Positions 1 through 6,319 are shown, numbered from the stretch's first letter. The stretch is DNA of 7,324 nucleotides from an uncultured Rubrobacteraceae bacterium (GCA_902806105.1 CADCVI010000151.1:1-7324); one strand, 5' to 3'. The notes: generated by a model not told the origin, from the sequence alone. Translations and numbers: made by a program.

Positions 1-151
1 CGGCCGCCGACGCCCACCGCCCGGTGCCGAACTCGCCCGAGATCGGCCCGAAGAACGCGCCGAAGCTGTAGGCGATCCCGAAGACCGTGAACAACGCGAC
101 GAACGCCGCGGCGACGACCACCCAGGCACGCGCCGAGTCGCGGGCGGTCAC
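1..151 (-). CDS. MFS transporter, N-terminal fragment (cut by window edge)
   Basis: Only the first 50 residues are in the window; the gene continues past position 1. It starts at GTG 151, giving VTARDSARAW and then a long hydrophobic segment (about residues 10-34) with aromatic and glycine residues (GIAYSFGAFFGP). This resembles the first helix and loop of bacterial MFS proteins of the monocarboxylate-transporter-like or oxalate/formate group. The start is supported by GGGAGG at 156-161, four bases upstream, and by the GTGA overlap with the stop codon of the preceding MFS gene, an arrangement typical of translational coupling. It is the last visible gene of the catabolic operon. The family call rests on one helix and the neighbour, so substrate and direction of transport are unknown. 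Confidence 0.72.
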   Translation of the reverse strand, partial: MTARDSARAWVVVAAAFVALFTVFGIAYSFGAFFGPISGEFGTGRWASAA

Positions 152-1359
152 GCCGCCTCCCGGGGTTCGCGGGCCAGGAGCCCGAGCACGACCCCGACGA
201 CCGTCCACCCGGCGAGGCCGAGCCACGAGGCGCCGTAGGAGCCCGTCAGGTCGGCGACCAGGCCGAAGAGCGGCGAGGCGAGGAACATGCCGGCGAAGGC
301 GATCGTGAGGCTCGCGCCCATCGCGGTCGCGGCGGCGTGCATCGGGACCGACTCGGAGAGGAGCGTGAGGTAGACGCCGTTCCAGCCCATCGCCGAGAGG
401 CCGAGAAGAAAGGCGATGACCGCGACGAAGGGGATCAGGGTGCCCTCCCCGGCGGAGGCCATGGCGAGGCAGCTCCCCATCGCGACCAGGCCCACGAGCA
501 CCATCACCGGGCCGCGCCTGCCGGTCTTGTCCGAGACGACGCCCCAGCCGATCCTGCCGGCGATACCGCCCACCTGAAAGACGGCGAGGAACACCCCGGC
601 CGCGACGATCGAGAGGCCGACCTCCTCGTGCAGGGAGAGGGCCAGGTAGGAGGCCGAGGAACCCTGCACGCCCATGAACACGAACGCGTAACCGGTCGCG
701 GCGAGAAAGCCGGGCTCCCGTATCATCGAACGTACCGGCACACGCGGCGCGGGCGTCCCCCCATCGTCATCTTCGCCCGCGTCGGCCGGGAGCTCCCGGT
801 AGAACAGGGCGAAGCAGAAGACGGCGACGAGGGCGACGCCGGCCCCAAGCCCGAGGCCGATCTCCCAGCCGAACCTCACGGCCACGGGCGGCAGCAGAAA
901 GGCTGCCAGCAGGCCCCCGATCGCCACACCCGTCTGCCGTATTCCCATCGCGCCGCCCCGCCGCGAGCGGGGGAACCAGGCGGCGATAGCCTTCGCCCCC
1001 CCAGGCGCCGAGGTCGAGGCCCCGAGGCTGGCCAGGAGAAAGAGGATCAGGAGCCACACGAACGTGTCGGAACGCGTCGCCCATAGGGACAACAGCGCCA
1101 TCACCGTCACCCCGGCTATGATGAGCCTCCGCTCCCCGTGGCGGTCGATCAGGAGCCCGACGGGCAGCATGGCGAGGAGCATCCCGCCCCAGATCGCCGA
1201 GGAGAGGAGCCCGACCTGGGCCCGCGAGATGTCGAGGTCCTGCGTAAGGACCGGCCCGAGCGCCGCCGGAGCCTGCTGCAGGACAGAGACCCCGACCTGA
1301 ACGAGGGTCGCGAGCAGCAGGATCGTCCACCGGTAGGGGTATGCGGCCTGGGCCGCCAT
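148..1359 (-). CDS. MFS transporter, 12-TM type
   Basis: A 403-residue inner-membrane carrier of normal MFS length. The helices look like two groups of six joined by a charged central loop (about residues 188-212, acidic stretch GEDDDGG). The loop-2/3 signature is present as GLLIDRHGERR (68-78), with its second-half counterpart GWGVVSDKTGRR (271-282). The stretch RGGAMGIRQTG (135-145) is common in MFS carriers of organic or inorganic anions, but I cannot name the substrate. The start ATG 1359 lies 11 bases after the CoA-transferase stop, and the GAGG at 1369-1372 overlaps that stop codon. The product probably moves the pathway substrate or a metabolite, either in or out. The MFS family is firm; substrate and direction are not. 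Confidence 0.9.
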   Translation of the reverse strand: MAAQAAYPYRWTILLLATLVQVGVSVLQQAPAALGPVLTQDLDISRAQVGLLSSAIWGGMLLAMLPVGLLIDRHGERRLIIAGVTVMALLSLWATRSDTFVWLLILFLLASLGASTSAPGGAKAIAAWFPRSRRGGAMGIRQTGVAIGGLLAAFLLPPVAVRFGWEIGLGLGAGVALVAVFCFALFYRELPADAGEDDDGGTPAPRVPVRSMIREPGFLAATGYAFVFMGVQGSSASYLALSLHEEVGLSIVAAGVFLAVFQVGGIAGRIGWGVVSDKTGRRGPVMVLVGLVAMGSCLAMASAGEGTLIPFVAVIAFLLGLSAMGWNGVYLTLLSESVPMHAAATAMGASLTIAFAGMFLASPLFGLVADLTGSYGASWLGLAGWTVVGVVLGLLAREPREAA

Positions 1360-1370
1360 CTAACGCCGCC

Positions 1371-2549
1371 TCAGAGCGCGCCAGCCTCGCGCAGAGTGCC
1401 GACCCTCCCGGGGTCGAAGCCGAGCTCCTCCAGGATGGCGTCGGTGTGCTCGCCGACCTCCGGGATGGGATTCATGACGCCTTCCACGCCCTGCATGGTC
1501 ACGGGCGGGACGAGCGCCCGCAGCGGGCCCGCGGGGGAGCCCACCTCGCGCCAGCGGTCGCGGGCCTCAAGCTGGGGGTGGTCGAGGAACTCCCCGACGG
1601 TCCTCATCCTGGCGTTGGCGATCCTGGCCTCATCGAGGCGCGCGATGACCTCCTCAGAGGACAGGTCTTTGAACGCCCCCTCTATCGCCTCGTCGAGGTC
1701 TTCTCCGTTCTCGACCCGCGCGGAGTTGGAGTCGAAGCGCGGGTCGGCCGCGAGCTCCGGCCTCTCAAGCACCGCCTCGCAGAACTTCACCCACTCCCGC
1801 TCGTTCTGGAGGCCGAGAAAGACGACCTTCCCGTCACCGGCCTCGAAGGGTCCGTAGGGGGCGATGGCCGCGTGGCTCGCCCCGGTCCTCGGCGGCTGGC
1901 TGCCGCCGTAAGCGGTGAAGTAAGCGGGGAAACCCATCCACTCCCCGAGCGCCTCCAGAAGCGAGACCTCGAGGGCCGCCCCCTCCCCGGTCCGCTCCCG
2001 TTGGAAGAGCGCCGTCAGGATACCGGTGTACGTGTACATCCCGGCCGCTATGTCGGCAGCCGAGATGCCGACCTTGGAGGGAGTATCCTCCGTGCCGGTG
2101 ATCGAGACGAGGCCGGCCTCGCACTGAACCAGCAGGTCGTAGGCCTTCTTGTCCCGGTAGGGGCCGGTGGAGCCGTACCCGGAGATGCCGCAGACGATGA
2201 GCCGGGGGTTCTCCTCCCTCAACCTGTCGGCACCGAACCCCAGCCGTTCGGTGGCGCCCGGGGCGAGGTTGTGGACAAAGACGTCGGCCCGCGCGAGCAG
2301 GCGGTTCAGGACGTCCTTCGCCCCCTCCTCCTTCAGGTTCAGCGTCAGGGACTCCTTGGAGCGGTTGAGCCAGACGAAGTGGCTGGCGAGGCCGTTTACG
2401 GTGGTGTCGTAGCCGCGGGCGAAGTCCCCGACCTCGGGGCGCTCTATCTTTATGACCCTGGCGCCGAGGTCGGCGAGCTGGCGGGTGGCGAACGGGGCCG
2501 CGACCGCCTGCTCGAGCGCGACGACCGTTATGCCTTCGAGGGGCAACAT
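1371..2549 (-). CDS. Family III CoA-transferase (CaiB/BaiF type)
   Basis: Cytoplasmic enzyme expected to move CoA from a donor such as succinyl-CoA to a free carboxylic acid through an aspartyl-CoA anhydride. From ATG 2549 it has 392 residues, normal for the family. It opens with LPLEGITVVALEQ, the typical first strand, followed by LGARVIKIERPEVGD (28-42). The nucleophile is very likely D166 in GISAADIAAG, close to Asp169 of formyl-CoA transferase. APYGPFEAGDGKVV and HPQLEARDRW are typical later blocks. An in-frame ATG at 2591 would add 14 unrelated residues and overlap the preceding gene, so I prefer 2549: the homologous block starts there, GAGG lies at 2560-2563, and it follows the acyl-CoA dehydrogenase stop by one base. 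Pairing with an acyl-CoA dehydrogenase suggests activation then desaturation of an acid, as in benzylsuccinate or glutarate breakdown. The actual acid is unknown. Confidence 0.92.
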   Translation of the reverse strand: MLPLEGITVVALEQAVAAPFATRQLADLGARVIKIERPEVGDFARGYDTTVNGLASHFVWLNRSKESLTLNLKEEGAKDVLNRLLARADVFVHNLAPGATERLGFGADRLREENPRLIVCGISGYGSTGPYRDKKAYDLLVQCEAGLVSITGTEDTPSKVGISAADIAAGMYTYTGILTALFQRERTGEGAALEVSLLEALGEWMGFPAYFTAYGGSQPPRTGASHAAIAPYGPFEAGDGKVVFLGLQNEREWVKFCEAVLERPELAADPRFDSNSARVENGEDLDEAIEGAFKDLSSEEVIARLDEARIANARMRTVGEFLDHPQLEARDRWREVGSPAGPLRALVPPVTMQGVEGVMNPIPEVGEHTDAILEELGFDPGRVGTLREAGAL

Positions 2550-2550
2550 C

Positions 2551-3714
2551 CTAGAAAGACCTCGGCAGGCCGAGGACGTGCTCGGCGACATAGGAGAGGA
2601 TGAGGTTCGTCGAGATCGGGGCCACCTGGAAGAGCCGGGTCTCGCGGAACTTGCGCTCCACGTCGTACTCGGCGTCGTAGCCGTAGCCGCCGAAGGTCTG
2701 CATCGCCACGTTCGCCGCCTCCCAGGCGGCCTCCGCGGCGAGCAGGAGGGCCATGTTGGCCTCGGCCCCGCACGGCTCGCCCCGCTCGAACATCTCCGCC
2801 GCCCGGAAGCGCATCAGATCCGCCGCCTCCACGCGCACGTGCGCCTGCGCTAGGGGGAACTGGACCCCCTGGTTCTGCCCGATGGGCCGGCCGAAGACCT
2901 CGCGTTCTTTGGCCCGCTCGGTTGCCTTCTCCACGAACCAGCGGCCGTTGCCGATGCACTCTGCGGCGATGAGTACGCGCTCGGCGTTCATGCCGTCGAG
3001 GACGTAGCGGAAGCCCTTGCCTTCCTCCCCGATCAGGGCGCCCGCCGGTATCTCCAGGTCCTCGAAGACGAGCTCGTTGGTCTCGTTGTTGATCATCACC
3101 CGCCGGGGGTTGATCGTGAGCCCGTTGCCCTCCGCCTCGCCCAAATCGAAGAGAAAGACCGAGAGCCCCTCGGACTTGCGCTTCACCTCCTCCCGCGGCG
3201 TCGTCCTCGCCAGCAGGATCATGCAGTCCGAGTGCTGGACGCGGGAGATGTACATCTTGCGCCCGTTGACGACGTAGCGGTCGCCGCCCGGGGTTCTCCT
3301 GGCCGTCGTACTGAGGGAGGTCGTGTCGGTGCCGGCCTCAGGCTCGGTGACGCCGAAGGCCTGCAGCCGGATCTCGCCGCTCGCGATCTTGGGTAGGTAC
3401 TCCCTCTTCTGTTCTTCGGAGCCGTGCTTGAGCAGGGTCCCCATCGTATAGACCTGAGCGTGGGCCGGCTGCGCGTTGCCGCCGGAGCGGTTGATCTCCT
3501 CCAGGATCACGGAGGTGTCGGCGAGCCCTAGCCCCATCCCCCCGTACTCCTCGGGTATGAGCGCCCCGAGGTGACCGCTCTCGGTCATCGCCCGGACGAA
3601 CCTCTCCGGGTACTCGCGCCTCGCGTCCAGCCCGCGCCAGTAGTCCTCCGGGAACCTCGCGCAGATCTCCCTGACGCCCTCCCTGAGCCCCTCGCGCGTC
3701 ACCGCCGTATCCAT
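2551..3714 (-). CDS. Acyl-CoA dehydrogenase, FAD-dependent
   Basis: Flavoenzyme expected to introduce an alpha,beta double bond into an acyl-CoA and pass electrons to ETF. It has 387 residues from ATG 3714, the usual length. Both family signatures are seen: GVTEPEAGTDTTS (121-133) and the block beginning QTFGGYGYDAEYDVERK (339-355). The usual catalytic glutamate near the C-terminus (YEGT in medium- and short-chain enzymes) is missing; the aligned stretch reads FQVAPISTN, with proline at about 366. Instead E245 in NAERVLIA sits where isovaleryl-CoA and long-chain dehydrogenases carry their helix-G base. An in-frame ATG at 3744 was rejected because AGGAGG (3720-3725) stands five bases before ATG 3714. 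The CoA-transferase gene follows after one base, so its product is the probable supplier of the acyl-CoA. The family is firm; the substrate is unknown. Confidence 0.93.
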   Translation of the reverse strand: MDTAVTREGLREGVREICARFPEDYWRGLDARREYPERFVRAMTESGHLGALIPEEYGGMGLGLADTSVILEEINRSGGNAQPAHAQVYTMGTLLKHGSEEQKREYLPKIASGEIRLQAFGVTEPEAGTDTTSLSTTARRTPGGDRYVVNGRKMYISRVQHSDCMILLARTTPREEVKRKSEGLSVFLFDLGEAEGNGLTINPRRVMINNETNELVFEDLEIPAGALIGEEGKGFRYVLDGMNAERVLIAAECIGNGRWFVEKATERAKEREVFGRPIGQNQGVQFPLAQAHVRVEAADLMRFRAAEMFERGEPCGAEANMALLLAAEAAWEAANVAMQTFGGYGYDAEYDVERKFRETRLFQVAPISTNLILSYVAEHVLGLPRSF

Positions 3715-3765
3715 CTCGCCCTCCTCGTTCCTACTGGATCTCATCCGGAGCGACCGCTCTTGGCC

Positions 3766-4188
3766 CTAGCCGTCGGAGCCGGCTCCGCCCTCGAAGACCT
3801 CGACGCTGGGCTCGATGCCTTCGGCCCCCGTGACCTCGCGCCACGCATCGAAGCCGACCTGGAAGGCGACGATGCCCGCCTCCGGCAGGGAGATCTCTAT
3901 CGCCTCCAGGATCTCCTCCTTGCTGAGGCCGAGGTCCAGCGCGACCCTGATGTGGCTCGCTATGTGGCCCTTGCTCGCCCGCATCACCGTCAGGCTGACG
4001 ATAAAGATAAGCTCCTTGGTCTTGCGGTCGAGACGGCGCTCCTTGAGATAGGCGGCGTCCACGAGCCCGTTGGCCGCCTGCAGGACGTCGTAGTCCTGGG
4101 CGGCCATCACCTTGTGGTAATCGAGGACGTAGCCCCTCTTTCTGGCCATCTCGTCTATGTAGTCCTGCTTCGCGTCCTGAGTCGCCAT
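3766..4188 (-). CDS. Carboxymuconolactone decarboxylase-like (AhpD-fold) protein without cysteines
   Basis: A 140-residue, mostly helical protein. The core KTKELIFIVSLTVMRASKGH (57-76) followed by IASHIRVALDLGLSKEEILE has the CMD/AhpD pattern. AhpD-type peroxidase relatives carry CxxC a few residues before a histidine. Here the corresponding positions are S72 and H75, followed by H79, and the whole protein contains no cysteine, so disulfide peroxidase chemistry is excluded. It is closer in kind to decarboxylase or lactone-type members, but true 4-carboxymuconolactone decarboxylase activity is not implied because no protocatechuate genes are present. ATG 4188 begins two bases after the upstream dehydrogenase stop, with GAGAGGGG ahead of it. 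A 51-base gap separates it from the next gene. Its step in the pathway is unknown. Confidence 0.83.
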   Translation of the reverse strand: MATQDAKQDYIDEMARKRGYVLDYHKVMAAQDYDVLQAANGLVDAAYLKERRLDRKTKELIFIVSLTVMRASKGHIASHIRVALDLGLSKEEILEAIEISLPEAGIVAFQVGFDAWREVTGAEGIEPSVEVFEGGAGSDG

Positions 4189-4190
4189 GC

Positions 4191-5114
4191 TTATACCCCT
4201 CTCTCGTGGTCGATGCCTTCTTGCTCCGGGTCCGTCTGCTCCATGGTCTTCTCTAAAAAGTCGTAGATGGCGGTGTGGCCTTCTGAGCCGAAACCCCCGG
4301 CCGCCGCCTGCTCCCAGACCCGGCCAACGGCCTCACCTATGACCATCGGCCCCTCAAGCTCCGCGGCGGTGTCGAGGGCGATCTTGACGTCCTTGCTCAT
4401 GAGGCGTATCGCGAAACCGTCGTCGAAGGCCCGGTTGAGCACGTAGCGGGGAAACTTGACCTCGGTCGAGTAGCTGCGCCCGCTACTCGCGTTGATGACC
4501 TCGACGAGCGTCTCGGGCTCCAGGCCGGCACGGGCCCCCAACAGCACGACCTCGGCCGCGGCGGCGAGCGTCGTGGCCGAGGTAAGGTTGTTGAGGCACT
4601 TGGTCATGTGACCGGCCCCATGCCCGCCCACGTAGAAGACCTGCCCCCCAAATGATCCGAGCAACTCCCGATGACGCTCGTAGACTTCCTCCCTGCCGCC
4701 CACCATCACCGCGAGCGATCCCTCCTTCGCCCGCAGCACGCCCCCGCTCACCGGCGCGTCGAGCATGTCTATACCCTGCTCGGCAAGGTGCGCGGCGATG
4801 CGCCGCGTCGAGGATGGCCTGGAGCTCGAGGTGTCTATCAGCACCTCCCCCCCCGCAAGGCCCTCCGCGAGCCCCTCCCTACCCAGAACCACCCGCTCCA
4901 CGACGTCCGAGTCGGGTAGGGAGAGCACCACCACCTCGGATCGACGGGCGAGATCCGTCAGCGAAGACGCGATCGTGGCAGCGGTGCCCCGGAACTCTTC
5001 GAGCGCCCGAGTGCTGGCGTCGAAAACGCTAACGGGATAACCGCCGTCTACCAGATGACGGCACATCGGCGCCCCGATGTTGCCCACCCCCACAAAACCG
5101 ACGGCCGGCCTCAT
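4191..5114 (-). CDS. 3-hydroxyisobutyrate dehydrogenase-like (beta-hydroxyacid) oxidoreductase
   Basis: NAD(P)-dependent enzyme of the beta-hydroxyacid dehydrogenase family, which interconverts 3-hydroxy acids and semialdehydes (3-hydroxyisobutyrate, tartronate semialdehyde and relatives). It has 307 residues. The N-terminal Rossmann motif is GVGNIG (9-14). D32 at the end of the second strand (VFDAST) hints at NAD+ rather than NADP+. The substrate loop DAPVSGG (119-125) and catalytic lysine K172 in GHMTKCLNN are intact, and KDVKIALD (241-248) is the usual C-terminal block. The start is ATG 5114, with GGGAGG five bases upstream; an in-frame ATG at 5198 adds 28 non-homologous residues inside the leader. 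This is the first gene of the operon, about 130 bases after the predicted transcription start. Residues after about 290 are a charged tail. The exact substrate is undetermined. Confidence 0.92.
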   Translation of the reverse strand: MRPAVGFVGVGNIGAPMCRHLVDGGYPVSVFDASTRALEEFRGTAATIASSLTDLARRSEVVVLSLPDSDVVERVVLGREGLAEGLAGGEVLIDTSSSRPSSTRRIAAHLAEQGIDMLDAPVSGGVLRAKEGSLAVMVGGREEVYERHRELLGSFGGQVFYVGGHGAGHMTKCLNNLTSATTLAAAAEVVLLGARAGLEPETLVEVINASSGRSYSTEVKFPRYVLNRAFDDGFAIRLMSKDVKIALDTAAELEGPMVIGEAVGRVWEQAAAGGFGSEGHTAIYDFLEKTMEQTDPEQEGIDHERGV

Positions 5115-5235
5115 GCCGCCCTCCCGGTCCCGGCTCTCGCAGATCCAACCCCCACTCGATCCCTCCCAACGAACCCGGATACCACCCGGCGCAAACACAG
5201 CTCCTCACCCCGGCTACGAACTCTGCTACCCGCAG

Positions 5236-5251
5236 ATTTGTACGTACAAAT
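5236..5251. promoter_or_regulatory. Predicted GntR operator O1 at the catabolic promoter
   Basis: A perfect 16-bp palindrome, ATTTGTACGTACAAAT, in an AT-rich island. Its 10-bp core TGTACGTACA is identical to the core at 6307-6316 ahead of the TRAP gene. It covers the predicted +1 (about 5247), so a bound protein would block initiation. HutC-type GntR regulators bind short palindromes flanked by GT/AC, and such a regulator is encoded next door. The palindrome is observed; the binding is inferred. Confidence 0.78.
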
Positions 5252-5253
5252 TA

Positions 5254-5282
5254 AGTATGTACGTGTCTCATCGGTATGTCAA
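5254..5282 (-). promoter_or_regulatory. Sigma-70-like promoter of the catabolic operon
   Basis: Read on the minus strand, a consensus TTGACA (5277-5282) is followed after 17 bases by CATACT (5254-5259, four of six matches to TATAAT). Transcription would begin near 5247, inside operator O1, giving a leader of about 130 bases before ATG 5114. The promoter lies between gntR and the operon, so the catabolic genes can be transcribed independently of gntR. Confidence 0.72.
5258..5267. promoter_or_regulatory. Degenerate secondary operator-like site
   Basis: TGTACGTGTC matches the operator core TGTACGTACA at 7 of 10 positions, with one half-site intact. It lies between the -35 and -10, overlapping the -10, with its centre 19 bp upstream of the centre of O1. 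A second, weaker contact for the regulator is possible, but chance similarity cannot be excluded. Confidence 0.35.
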
Positions 5283-5348
5283 GCGCGGGGGATGGCCGGG
5301 AGCGGGAAGTTGTGGGCCGATGTGTCCGGGGGGATGGTGTCGCCCAGC

Positions 5349-5400
5349 GGTGGCGCGGCGCGGTGGCGCGGGGCGGTGGCGCGGGGCGGTGGCGCGGGGC
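5349..5400. repeat. 13-bp tandem repeat, four copies
   Basis: Four head-to-tail copies of GGTGGCGCGGGGC; the first has C instead of G at unit position 11, and the other three are identical. The array lies 20 bases past the gntR stop and 66 bases upstream of the catabolic -35. The plus strand is rich in G runs (GG and GGGG), and this is the template strand for minus-strand transcription. The unit cannot form a good hairpin with itself, so it is not a classic terminator. The flanking bases 5283-5348 are also G-rich and hold no gene. Confidence 0.85.
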
Positions 5401-5420
5401 GGGTCTTGGGCGAAGCTCTC

Positions 5421-6158
5421 TTAGGTGGTCCTTCGACGCAATTCGAGGCGATAGGAGTAACGCCTGGGGTTGTAGTGGGAGGTCGCCAGCTCGACCGGCT
5501 TGCCATCAGAGTCGAAGTACTCGCGTTCGACGTACAGGATCGGCTCCCCCGGCTGGCAATCTATCAGGCCGGAAAGCTCGGCCGGGGCCGGCAGGGCGGT
5601 GATCTCCTGGCTTACGGCCGCGACCGGGTGCGTGAGGGAGCGCTCCAGGGTGCCGAGCACGGTGCCGGACCCGTCGGTTGCAAAGCTCTCCGCGCTCAGG
5701 GATTCGCACAGCTCGGGCGAAACCCTCACGTGGGTTACGACGAACGGGACGCCTTCGTATCGACGGCGTACGACCAGCACCGCCACCTCTTCGCCCGACA
5801 AACCCAGCCGGGCCGCGGCCTCGGGTTCCGTCTTTACCTCACAGGGGCTCAAGACCTCCATCTCGGTGCCGGTCCAGGACATGAGCTCCTCGACCGTGCC
5901 GAAAGAGCGCAGATAACGCCCCCGCCTGGATAGACCGGTGACGAAGGTGCCACGGCCAGGGACCCGGTAGACCAGACCCTCGGCGACGAGGTCCTGAAAG
6001 GCCTGCCGGACCGTGTGACGACTTACGCCGTACTCCTTGCGTAGCTCCGCCTCGGTCGGCATGCGCTCGCCATCGCCGTAGACCCCACGCTCGATGGTCC
6101 CGCGCAGGTCTTCGAACAGCCGCTTGTACGCGGAAACCTTGCGTTCCTGTTGCCTCAT
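5421..6158 (-). CDS. GntR-family transcriptional regulator, HutC subfamily (wHTH + UTRA)
   Basis: A 245-residue dimeric DNA-binding repressor candidate. The N-terminal winged helix spans about residues 11-75: PTEAELRKEYGVSRHTVRQA (34-53) is the helix-turn-helix and GRGTFV (68-73) the wing. The rest (about 88-240) is a UTRA ligand-binding domain, ending in the typical EREYFDSDGKPVELATSHY (211-229). UTRA domains sense small effectors such as organic acids or sugar derivatives. The start at ATG 6158 is the only one that keeps the whole domain. No Shine-Dalgarno precedes it; instead a perfect TATAAT ends seven bases before it, so the mRNA is probably leaderless. It stands between the divergent TRAP gene and the co-directional catabolic operon, and is the obvious binder of the palindromes at 5236-5251 and 6304-6319. 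The effector is unknown. Confidence 0.94.
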   Translation of the reverse strand: MRQQERKVSAYKRLFEDLRGTIERGVYGDGERMPTEAELRKEYGVSRHTVRQAFQDLVAEGLVYRVPGRGTFVTGLSRRGRYLRSFGTVEELMSWTGTEMEVLSPCEVKTEPEAAARLGLSGEEVAVLVVRRRYEGVPFVVTHVRVSPELCESLSAESFATDGSGTVLGTLERSLTHPVAAVSQEITALPAPAELSGLIDCQPGEPILYVEREYFDSDGKPVELATSHYNPRRYSYRLELRRRTT

Positions 6159-6165
6159 AACACGA

Positions 6166-6171
6166 ATTATA
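6166..6171 (-). promoter_or_regulatory. -10 element of gntR promoter (probable leaderless start)
   Basis: Read on the minus strand, this is a perfect TATAAT. Seven bases (TCGTGTT) separate it from the ATG of gntR at 6158, so the A of ATG is at the expected +1. No good -35 lies at the normal distance; a TTGACA at 6196-6201 is 24 bases away, too far for standard sigma-70 spacing. The match to -10 is strong and the leaderless interpretation is inferred. Confidence 0.6.
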
Positions 6172-6264
6172 GAACACGCGCCCCGGATCCTCGCTTGTCA
6201 ACCCACCCGAGATGCCGGTACCACCACGCCCCGAGCACCCCGTAACGAGGGCCCGGGACCAATT

Positions 6265-6274
6265 TGATCGTACA
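6265..6274. promoter_or_regulatory. Degenerate secondary operator-like site upstream of TRAP -35
   Basis: TGATCGTACA matches the operator core TGTACGTACA at 8 of 10 positions. Its centre is 42 bp from the centre of the main palindrome, close to four helical turns, and it lies five bases upstream of the -35. This geometry would place two bound dimers on the same face of the DNA, across the promoter. The similarity is seen; function is inferred. Confidence 0.42.
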
Positions 6275-6278
6275 TTTG

Positions 6279-6307
6279 TTGACAAGACCGGACGCCCACC
6301 ATAATAT
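6279..6307 (+). promoter_or_regulatory. Sigma-70-like promoter of the TRAP transporter gene
   Basis: Consensus TTGACA (6279-6284) is followed after 17 bases by TAATAT (6302-6307, four of six matches). CATAAT at 6300-6305 fits the -10 consensus better but leaves only 15 bases. Transcription would start near 6313 and run toward the TRAP gene. The -10 overlaps the palindromic operator. Confidence 0.7.
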
Positions 6308-6319
6308 GTACGTACATAT
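6304..6319. promoter_or_regulatory. Predicted GntR operator O2 at the TRAP promoter
   Basis: A perfect 16-bp palindrome, ATATGTACGTACATAT, sharing the 10-bp core TGTACGTACA with O1 about 1.07 kb away. It overlaps the -10 and predicted +1 of the TRAP promoter, a classic repressor position. Two perfect copies of one palindrome at two promoters flanking a GntR gene strongly suggest the regulator's own operators. Confidence 0.8.

Noticed and set aside
337..1086. Long plus-strand open frames across 87-5032 opposite the operon genes
   Set aside because: They are arginine-, glycine- and proline-rich or low-complexity translations typical of antisense frames in high-GC DNA, lie opposite well-recognised genes, and have no family features.
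2027..2038. TGTACGTGTACA, with arms resembling the operator half-sites, inside the CoA-transferase gene
   Set aside because: It is not a perfect palindrome (centre GT instead of directly joined halves), encodes the MYTYTG segment just after the catalytic Asp, and lies deep in a coding region with no promoter.
5115..5198. Longer start (ATG 5198) for the beta-hydroxyacid dehydrogenase
   Set aside because: The extra 28 residues precede the normal Rossmann start, lack family resemblance, and ATG 5114 has a strong GGGAGG five bases upstream.
5349..5400. CRISPR-like or terminator reading of the repeat array
   Set aside because: The units are 13 bp with no spacers, and they do not form a stem followed by a T run on either strand.
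6196..6201. Minus-strand TTGACA as the -35 for gntR
   Set aside because: It is 24 bases from the perfect TATAAT at 6166-6171, too far for normal sigma-70 spacing, and no -10 sits 16-18 bases from it.
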